Of a stretch of 5,238 nucleotides of DNA, positions 1 through 4,146 are shown one piece after another. This DNA comes from Actinomycetes bacterium (GTDB lineage Bacteria; Actinomycetota; Acidimicrobiia; Acidimicrobiales; JAKAOS01): contig JAJYGW010000001.1 of NCBI GenBank assembly GCA_021790615.1, positions 1 to 5,238 on the forward strand, given 5' to 3'. The position numbers and the translations under genes are program-made. The notes under the pieces were generated by a model, which had not been told where the DNA came from, did not search any database, and saw only the letters and a program-made list of their open reading frames with translations. Position 1 is the first letter of the stretch; each line of letters starts with the position of its first letter.

Positions 1-1
1 C

Positions 2-949
2 CGCGGTCCCGTCGCGACCGTCATCGTGGAGCGGGGGACCCTCGAGGTCGGGGACTGGGTCGTCGCGGGAGCTGCCTGGGGCAGGGTGAAGGCCCTGCTC
101 GACGAGCGGGGAAAGGCGGTGAAGGGTGCGGGCCCCTCGACGCCCGTGCAGGTGCTCGGGTTCTCCGACGTGCCGGCTGCGGGTGACGAGCTCCGGGTGA
201 CGCCGGACCAGGGCAGCGCGCGGACGATCGGTGAGGCCCGCGCCCAGCGCCAACGGCTCGCCGGTCACGCGGCGACGCCTGCGCCGACCCCGGGGGCGAA
301 GCTCGAGGACCTGATCGACCAGATCCGTCGGGGCGAGACCGCGACCCTCAACCTCATCCTGAAGGCCGACGTGCAGGGGTCTCTGGAGGCGCTCACGGAG
401 AGCCTGCGCCGGCTCGAGCGGGAGGACGTCAAGCTGACGTTCGTCCACCGCGCGGTCGGCGGCGTCACCGAGAACGACGTCACGCTGGCCGCGGCCTCGA
501 ACGCGACGATCATCGGGTTCAACGTCCGTCCGGATCGGCGAGCCCGAGAGCTGGCCGAGGCATCGGATGTCGAGATCCGTACCTACGAGATCATCTACAA
601 GGTCATCGAGGACATGCAGGCGGCGATGGTCGGGATGCTCGCGCCCGAGACGGAGGAGGTCGTCACGGGCGAGGCCGAGGTGCGAGAGATCTTCCGGGTT
701 CCTCGGGTGGGCGCGGTCGCGGGGTGCTACGTCCGTCACGGCGCGCTGACGCGTGGGTCGAAGGTGCGTTTCCTGCGTGACGGTGCCGTCATCTGGAAGG
801 GGACGATCTCCTCGCTGCGGCGCTTCAAGGACGATGTCCGTGAGGTCGCAACGGGCTTCGAGTGCGGTGTCGGCCTCTCCGACTTCCAGGACCTGCGCGC
901 AGGCGACGTCATCGAGACCTTCGAGGACCGGGAGGTCCCACGCACGTAG
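2..949 (+). CDS. infB: Translation initiation factor IF-2, C-terminal part (5' end outside window)
   Basis: IF-2 is the GTPase that brings initiator fMet-tRNA to the 30S subunit and promotes 50S joining. Only the last 315 residues are here; the G domain lies to the left. Read in frame from base 2, the first residues (RGPVATVIVERGTL) are the start of the EF-Tu-like domain II, which runs to about residue 65 and includes the WGRV segment. A charged linker helix (about 90-112) follows. Then comes IF-2 domain 3 (about 113-205, with LILKADVQGSLEAL) and a connecting helix. The C2 domain that binds fMet-tRNA covers about 218-315, with its conserved GFECGVGL segment holding Cys288 (window numbering). 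The protein ends in EVPRT, a usual IF-2 ending, at a TAG stop. The frame stays open to the left edge, so the start is not in the window. The last codons appear to overlap the next gene. Family assignment is near certain. Confidence 0.97.
   Translation, partial: RGPVATVIVERGTLEVGDWVVAGAAWGRVKALLDERGKAVKGAGPSTPVQVLGFSDVPAAGDELRVTPDQGSARTIGEARAQRQRLAGHAATPAPTPGAKLEDLIDQIRRGETATLNLILKADVQGSLEALTESLRRLEREDVKLTFVHRAVGGVTENDVTLAAASNATIIGFNVRPDRRARELAEASDVEIRTYEIIYKVIEDMQAAMVGMLAPETEEVVTGEAEVREIFRVPRVGAVAGCYVRHGALTRGSKVRFLRDGAVIWKGTISSLRRFKDDVREVATGFECGVGLSDFQDLRAGDVIETFEDREVPRT
930..936 (+). promoter_or_regulatory. Shine-Dalgarno sequence pointing to the DUF503 start
   Basis: GGGAGGT lies inside the end of infB. 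Its GGAGG core (931-935) ends 4 nt before the ACG at 940, the codon that aligns with the family's initiator Met. The spacing is short but workable. It is 22 nt from the next standard candidate, GTG 958, too far to serve it, although a weaker AGGG at 948-951 sits 6 nt before that GTG. Confidence 0.5.
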
Positions 950-1233
950 GGCTGCTCGTGCTCGAGCTGCGGGTTCCGATGGCACAGTCGCTCAAGGACA
1001 AGCGATCGGCCATCCGACCGATCCTCGAGGGCGGCCGGCGGCGGCTCGGGGTGAGCATCACCGAGGTTCGCCACCTCGATGCCCACCAGCGCGCCACGAT
1101 TGCCGCTGCCGCTGTGGATCGTGAGCCTGGCGGCGTGGCGGCGACCTTCGACGCGCTGGAACGCCTCGTGTGGTCCCGACCCGACGTGGAGGTGGTCACG
1201 ACGGCGCGCCAGTGGATGGAGGTGGAACAGTGA
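940..1233 (+). CDS. DUF503 family protein (YlxP-like)
   Basis: This is a small protein of the DUF503/YlxP family, commonly encoded between infB and rbfA. Its biochemical role is not firmly established; the location suggests a part in ribosome assembly or translation. The family signature is clear: an N-terminal strand HVGLLVLELRVP, then AQSLKDKRS (about residues 15-23), a helix with RPILEGGRRR, the ITEVRHLDAHQRATIA stretch, and a C-terminal LVWSRPDVEVV strand. At 97 residues it has normal family length. The start is the odd part: family members begin M-H/Y-V-G, and here the aligned codon is ACG at 940. The nearest standard starts are GTG 862 (adds an arginine-rich tail read from the infB shadow frame), GTG 958 (loses six residues of the first strand) and ATG 979 (loses the whole strand). 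I place the start at ACG 940 because of alignment and the upstream GGAGG. This gives a 10-nt overlap with infB. Gene identity is secure; the start is not. Confidence 0.85.
   Translation, partial: THVGLLVLELRVPMAQSLKDKRSAIRPILEGGRRRLGVSITEVRHLDAHQRATIAAAAVDREPGGVAATFDALERLVWSRPDVEVVTTARQWMEVEQ
1218..1225 (+). promoter_or_regulatory. Shine-Dalgarno sequence of rbfA
   Basis: GGAGGTGG lies in the last codons of the DUF503 gene. The GGAGG core ends 7 nt before GTG 1230, an ideal spacing, and settles that GTG as the rbfA start. Confidence 0.75.
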
Positions 1234-1685
1234 GCAGCCGCTCGCACGCCCGGCGGCGTCGTTCGGAGCCGACGGAGGGTGCGCGCCTCGCACGGGTGAA
1301 CGAGCTCTTGCGTGAGGTGCTCGCCGAGGAGCTCGAGCGCATCGGTGACGGAGAAGAGGGCGACTTCGGGGGCCAGCCCTTCACGGTGACGGGCGTGTCG
1401 TGTCGCCCCGACCTGGGCGCGGCGGTCGTCTACCTCGACGCGCTGAGCGAGGTGGGATCGACACGGCTGTCCGAGCTGCGTCCGCGCCTTCAGCGAGCGG
1501 TCGCAGAGCAGGTCAGGCTCAAGCGGACGCCGCTCTTGTCCTTCGTCGCGGACCCGGCAGTCGCCGAGGCGCGCCGCCTCGAGGACACGCTGGCGCGCCT
1601 GCGCCAGCAGGGGGGTCCGGCTGGAGATGCACGGGAGTCCGACCCGGGGTCGGTCCCGGGACCGGAGGGCAGGGCGCGTGGGTGA
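1230..1685 (+). CDS. rbfA: 30S ribosome-binding factor RbfA
   Basis: RbfA is a single KH-like-domain protein that binds the immature 30S subunit near the 16S rRNA 5' domain/helix 1 and helps late maturation and cold adaptation. The predicted protein has 151 residues. After a basic N-terminal tail (SRSHARRRR, residues 2-11) comes the first helix, RLARVNELLREVLAEELERI (19-38). The typical strand pair follows (FTVTGVSCRPDLGAAVVYLDAL, from residue 51). The C-terminal half has the RLKRTPLLSFVADPAVAEARRLEDTL pattern that matches the family's 'LR-x-TP-x-L-x-F-x-x-D ... I/L' ending. The last 20 or so residues are Gly/Pro/Arg-rich and probably disordered; many actinobacterial RbfA proteins have such tails. 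The GTG start overlaps the preceding TGA as GTGA, which implies translational coupling. Another possible start in the same frame upstream would lie inside the DUF503 gene and lacks support. Confidence 0.93.
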   Translation: MSSRSHARRRRSEPTEGARLARVNELLREVLAEELERIGDGEEGDFGGQPFTVTGVSCRPDLGAAVVYLDALSEVGSTRLSELRPRLQRAVAEQVRLKRTPLLSFVADPAVAEARRLEDTLARLRQQGGPAGDARESDPGSVPGPEGRARG

Positions 1686-2607
1686 GCCGGTAGGCGGTCC
1701 GGCCGGTTCACCGACGGTCGGGAGCGCCGAACCGGTCGACGGCTTCGTCGTCGTCGACAAGCCGTCCGGTCTGACGTCCCACGACGTCGTCGCCACATGC
1801 CGTCGGATCTTCGGACAACGACGGATCGGGCATGCGGGGACGCTCGATCCGCCGGCCACCGGGGTGCTCTGTCTCGGGCTCGGGAGGGCGACGAGACTGC
1901 TGCGCTTCGTCGAGGCCGCGCCCAAGCGGTATGCCGGCGAGATCGTCCTCGGTGTCGGGACGACGACCCTCGACGACACCGGGACCCCGGTCGAACGGGT
2001 CTCGATGGGGCCGGTCAGTGACGCCGAGCTCGAGGCGCTCATCCCGGTGTTCTCCGGCCGGATCGAGCAGGTCCCCCCGATGGTCTCGGCGGTCAAGGTC
2101 GACGGTCGACGGCTGTACGCGCTGGCGCGCGAGGGGGTCGAGGTTGCCCGCGCTGCCCGACGTGTCGAGATCTACCGCCTCGAGCTCGCGCCCGGCGGCG
2201 AGCCAGGCGTGCTCTCCCTCGAGGTCGAGTGCTCACCGGGGACCTATGTGCGCACCCTCGCCGCCGACATCGGCCGTCACCTCGGCGGGGTGGCTCACCT
2301 CCGGAACCTCCGACGACTGGCGGTCGGTCCGTTCGGGGTCGAGCGAGCGCATCCCTTGGCGGTCCTCGCCGAGGCCGGGCGTGACCTGGTCGAGCCACCA
2401 GCCGCAGCGGTCGTCGGCCTCGATCGCGTCGAGATCGAGGACGCGCTGGCGGCCCGGGTGCGCCTCGGGTACCAGCCGAGCTCGCTCGAGCTCGGCCTCG
2501 CCGGGGACGGGCCGTGGGCGGTCTTCGCGCCGGACGGCACGCTGGTCGCGGTCTGGGAGCGGGCAGGGGCGGGAGCACCGCGAGCTGCGGTGGTGCTGGC
2601 CGGGTAG
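1678..2607 (+). CDS. truB: tRNA pseudouridine(55) synthase TruB
   Basis: TruB isomerises U55 to pseudouridine in the T-loop of almost all elongator tRNAs and also acts as a tRNA folding chaperone. The predicted protein has 309 residues, normal for the family. After about 20 low-complexity residues the catalytic domain begins at DGFVVVDKPSGLTSHDVV (21-38). The active-site motif is GHAGTLDPPATGVL, with Asp57 as the catalytic aspartate (Asp48 in E. coli). Tyr85 in KRYAGEI corresponds to the conserved active-site tyrosine (Tyr76). Next come VPPMVSAVKVDGRRLY and SPGTYVRTLAADIG, whose Arg192 matches the conserved arginine. The last 70 residues form the small C-terminal PUA-like domain seen in actinobacterial TruB (GPWAVFAPDGTLVAVW). 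GTG 1678 was chosen because GGAGG at 1664-1668 lies 9 nt upstream. It overlaps the rbfA end by 8 nt. A GTG/ATG further upstream would only extend a non-conserved tail. Confidence 0.95.
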   Translation: MGEPVGGPAGSPTVGSAEPVDGFVVVDKPSGLTSHDVVATCRRIFGQRRIGHAGTLDPPATGVLCLGLGRATRLLRFVEAAPKRYAGEIVLGVGTTTLDDTGTPVERVSMGPVSDAELEALIPVFSGRIEQVPPMVSAVKVDGRRLYALAREGVEVARAARRVEIYRLELAPGGEPGVLSLEVECSPGTYVRTLAADIGRHLGGVAHLRNLRRLAVGPFGVERAHPLAVLAEAGRDLVEPPAAAVVGLDRVEIEDALAARVRLGYQPSSLELGLAGDGPWAVFAPDGTLVAVWERAGAGAPRAAVVLAG

Positions 2608-2619
2608 CTTGAGGGCGCG

Positions 2620-3591
2620 ATGGACGTGCTCGTGGGGGACGCGAAGCTCCGCCCGGGCGCGGCCGGAGCGGTCACGATCGGCAACTTCGACGGTGTCCAC
2701 CTCGGCCACCAGGCGCTCCTCGAGGACCTCTCGGCGCGCGCGGCTGCAGGAGCTCTCGTCCCCGCTGTCGTCACCTTCGACCCGCACCCCGCCTCGGTGC
2801 TCCACCCCGAGACGGCCCCCCCGCTGCTCGCCCCGCTCGCCTTCCGCCTGGAACTGCTCGAGCGCGCCGGCGTGGGTGCCGTGCTCGTCGTCCGTTTCGA
2901 CAAGGCTCGGGCCGAAGAGCGGGCGGAGGACTTCGTGGACGAGGTGCTCGTGCGCCAGCTCCGAGCCAGGCTCGTCCTCGTGGGGGCGGACTTCCGCTTC
3001 GGGCATCGACGCCTCGGGGACGTGGCGCTGCTCCGGACGCTCGGGCGGCAGTCGGGCTTCGAGGTCGGCGGAGTGCCGCTGGTCGACCGGCGGGGTCCGG
3101 TGAGCTCGACCCGAGTGCGGCGTCTGCTCGCCGGCGGCGGGGTCGAAGAGGCGGCCGAGCTGCTCGGGAGGCCGCACGAGGTGCGTGGAACGGTCGTCCA
3201 CGGCGACGGGCGAGGTCGGCTGCTCGGCTTCCCCACGGCCAACATCGACGTCCAGGCGGACTACCTCGTGCCGGGTGACGGGGTGTACGCCGGCGAGCTC
3301 GCGCTCGCCGGGGGCGCCGGTTTGCGCACGGTCGTCTCCGTCGGCCGGCGGCCGACCTTCTACGACTCGCCCTCGGCGTCACTCGCTGTCGAGGCGCACG
3401 TCCTCGACTTCGCAGGCGATCTCTACGGGCAGTCGACCTCGCTCCGCTTCGTCGCGAAGCTCCGCGACCAGGAGACCTTTGTCGGCGAGGGCGAGCTCGT
3501 GGCCCAGATGCGTCGGGACGCGGGGAGGGCGGCGGACGTACTGGCCGCCGGCGTGCTCGCCGAGCCGGAGCGGCGGAGGGGGAGCTGCTAG
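2620..3591 (+). CDS. ribF: Bifunctional riboflavin kinase / FAD synthetase (FMN adenylyltransferase)
   Basis: RibF phosphorylates riboflavin to FMN and then adenylates FMN to FAD, in the cytoplasm. The 323-residue product has both domains in the usual order. The N-terminal FMN adenylyltransferase domain (about 1-185) carries the nucleotidyltransferase motif GNFDGVHLGHQ (21-31, the HxGH class), DFRFGHRRLGDVALL and the second nucleotide-binding motif SSTRVR (162-167). The C-terminal riboflavin kinase domain (about 186-305) carries GRLLGFPTANI (GFPTAN at 203-208, the Thr/Asn that bind the nucleotide and metal), GVYAGEL, GRRPTFYDS and VEAHVLDF, where Glu258 is the likely catalytic glutamate. It ends with LRFVAKLRDQETF and a short variable tail. 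The ATG start lies 12 nt after the truB stop, with GAGGG at 2611-2615 only 4 nt upstream, a modest ribosome binding site. Its presence between truB and rpsO is a widespread arrangement. No missing catalytic residue was seen. Confidence 0.96.
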   Translation: MDVLVGDAKLRPGAAGAVTIGNFDGVHLGHQALLEDLSARAAAGALVPAVVTFDPHPASVLHPETAPPLLAPLAFRLELLERAGVGAVLVVRFDKARAEERAEDFVDEVLVRQLRARLVLVGADFRFGHRRLGDVALLRTLGRQSGFEVGGVPLVDRRGPVSSTRVRRLLAGGGVEEAAELLGRPHEVRGTVVHGDGRGRLLGFPTANIDVQADYLVPGDGVYAGELALAGGAGLRTVVSVGRRPTFYDSPSASLAVEAHVLDFAGDLYGQSTSLRFVAKLRDQETFVGEGELVAQMRRDAGRAADVLAAGVLAEPERRRGSC

Positions 3592-3594
3592 CAT
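3589..3594 (+). promoter_or_regulatory. Possible -10 box of an rpsO promoter
   Basis: TAGCAT overlaps the ribF stop codon and fits the actinobacterial -10 pattern TANNNT. Transcription from it would start near 3601 and give a leader of about 125 nt before rpsO. No TTGAC-like -35 element sits 16-18 bp upstream (the sequence there is GC-rich), so the call rests on the -10 match and on the placement in the first real gap of the operon. Confidence 0.25.
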
Positions 3595-3640
3595 GACCTT
3601 GCCCAGAGGTTCGGCTGCCTGCGGCTCGCCGGTGGATGTG

Positions 3641-3705
3641 CCCGGGAGACGCCTGGGACTGACGGGGTAATCAACGTTGGGTGTGGTCCGGCGCAGTCGT
3701 GCCGG
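3641..3705 (+). promoter_or_regulatory. Structured rpsO leader (two hairpins)
   Basis: Two hairpins can be drawn in the untranslated stretch before rpsO. The first pairs CCCGGG (3641-3646) with CCTGGG (3652-3657), six pairs including one G-U, with a 5-nt loop. The second pairs CCGGCGC (3688-3694) with GTGCCGG (3699-3705), seven pairs including one G-U, with the loop AGTC. It ends 20 nt before the rpsO start. An 8-bp palindrome, CAACGTTG (3672-3679), lies between them. Ribosomal protein S15 is known to repress its own mRNA in several bacterial lineages through differing leader structures. This leader is a candidate for that role, but only the pairing is seen; the S15 link is inference. Confidence 0.4.
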
Positions 3706-3725
3706 TGAGGCGAGAGAGACGACGG

Positions 3726-3980
3726 GTGGACAAGGCCGCGACGATCCAGCAGTACCGCTTGCACGAGACGGACACCGGCTCCCCGGAGGTGCAGGTTGCG
3801 ATCCTCTCCGAGCGGATCAGCCACCTCACGGAGCACCTGAAGGTGCACGGGCACGACCACCACACTCGCCGTGGGCTCATGAAGATGATCGGCCGGCGCC
3901 GGCGGTTGCTCGACTACGTGCGAGCGAACGACGTCGAGCGCTACCGGGAGCTCATCTCGAAGCTCGGGATCCGGCGCTGA
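3726..3980 (+). CDS. rpsO: 30S ribosomal protein S15
   Basis: S15 is a primary binding protein of the 16S rRNA central domain (helices 20-22) and helps form intersubunit bridge contacts. The product has 84 residues, about five fewer than the common 89, all missing at the N-terminus. The conserved block [12 protein letters not shown] (16-27) is followed by [21 protein letters not shown], the loop that contacts rRNA, then [12 protein letters not shown] and the usual ending [12 protein letters not shown]. The residue after DHH is Thr47, where many homologues have the rRNA-contacting Ser; this is a conservative change. GTG 3726 was chosen because the product then starts at the first helix. Starting at GTG 3705 would add seven mostly arginine residues that do not resemble the family. 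The Shine-Dalgarno match is weak (GAGAG at 3712-3716, 9 nt upstream), which is notable for a ribosomal protein and would suit autogenous control. It is followed by a hairpin and then pnp, the classic rpsO-pnp pairing. Confidence 0.95.
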   Translation: MDKAATIQQYRLHETDTGSPEVQVAILSERISHLTEHLKVHGHDHHTRRGLMKMIGRRRRLLDYVRANDVERYRELISKLGIRR

Positions 3981-3991
3981 GCGAAGCACTT

Positions 3992-4013
3992 CGGGCGGCC
4001 CTCGGGCCGCCCG
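3992..4013 (+). terminator. GC-rich hairpin after rpsO, possible (leaky) terminator or 3'-end stabiliser
   Basis: A perfect 9-bp stem pairs CGGGCGGCC (3992-4000) with GGCCGCCCG (4005-4013) around a CTCG tetraloop, beginning 11 nt after the rpsO stop. No T-tract follows (GTCGTCCATCC), so it is not a canonical intrinsic terminator. Actinobacterial hairpin terminators often lack a U-tract. It may give partial termination before pnp, or protect the rpsO mRNA 3' end from exonucleases. Confidence 0.5.
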
Positions 4014-4015
4014 TC

Positions 4016-4042
4016 GTCCATCCGGGGAAGGGCCCGATGGAC
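4016..4042 (+). promoter_or_regulatory. Second hairpin in the rpsO-pnp gap
   Basis: GTCCATC (4016-4022) pairs perfectly with GATGGAC (4036-4042). Inside it, after a bulged C, GGG (4024-4026) can pair with CCC (4033-4035), leaving a 6-nt loop. It starts 2 nt after the preceding hairpin, so the two could stack. There is no T-tract. It is probably part of the structured rpsO-pnp untranslated region; no specific function can be read from it. Confidence 0.45.
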
Positions 4043-4053
4043 ACAACGGAACC

Positions 4054-4128
4054 GGCGGCACGACGATCAGCTGCCAGTCGCCCCTCACCAGGATCTGGTG
4101 ACCGACGACTGGGAACTGGTCTGCCGCC
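4054..4128 (+). promoter_or_regulatory. Long imperfect stem-loop in the pnp leader, candidate RNase III/PNPase control site
   Basis: Nested inverted repeats fold into one long hairpin. From the outside in, GGCGGCA (4054-4060) pairs with TGCCGCC (4122-4128). GAC (4062-4064) pairs with GTC (4119-4121), and CAG (4068-4070) with CTG (4116-4118). CCAGTCG (4074-4080) then pairs with CGACTGG (4106-4112), and TCACCAG (4085-4091) with CTGGTGA (4095-4101), closed by a GAT triloop. That gives 27 pairs, all Watson-Crick, interrupted by a 1-nt and a 3-nt bulge and by 3x3 and 4x4 internal loops. It ends 7 nt before the pnp ribosome binding site. In E. coli, RNase III cuts a stem in the pnp leader and PNPase then removes the fragment and destabilises its own mRNA. 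RNase III processing in the rpsO-pnp gap is also reported in Streptomyces. Position and shape match; the function here is inferred. Confidence 0.6.
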
Positions 4129-4135
4129 CAGAGCA

Positions 4136-4142
4136 AAAGGAG
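4136..4142 (+). promoter_or_regulatory. Shine-Dalgarno sequence of pnp
   Basis: AAAGGAG, preceded by a further A, ends 4 nt before ATG 4147. It is the strongest A-rich ribosome binding site in the window and fixes the pnp start. It lies just outside the long leader hairpin, so it would be accessible while the hairpin is folded. Confidence 0.7.
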
Positions 4143-4146
4143 CACC

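Noticed and set aside
909..2096. Long antisense open frame across the DUF503, rbfA and truB genes
   Set aside because: It is a by-product of high GC and G/C-ending codons on the + strand. The translation is Arg/Ser/Pro/Thr-rich without any family motif, while the sense frames carry clear conserved proteins.
41..2495. Many CTCGAG palindromes (for example at 41, 302, 413, 961) as possible repeats or protein-binding sites
   Set aside because: Most fall in frame as the Leu-Glu codon pair CTC GAG, or in similar codon combinations, and are explained by codon preference; they are neither evenly spaced nor in the gaps.
1832..3103. 423-codon + strand frame overlapping truB and ribF
   Set aside because: It is a shifted frame of two well-supported genes, dominated by Ser and Arg, and spans their boundary without any motif.
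3672..3679. CAACGTTG palindrome as an operator
   Set aside because: An isolated 8-bp palindrome with no flanking dyad or second copy is too short to support a regulator site on its own; it is mentioned only as part of the rpsO leader.
3681..3725. Longer rpsO starts at GTG 3681, 3699 or 3705
   Set aside because: They would add residues rich in Arg that are unlike S15 N-termini, run through the leader hairpin, and have no ribosome binding site.
3981..4146. A separate promoter for pnp in the gap
   Set aside because: No TANNNT-like -10 with suitable spacing to a -35 was seen; the gap is GC-rich and dominated by hairpins. A promoter cannot be excluded but nothing supports one.
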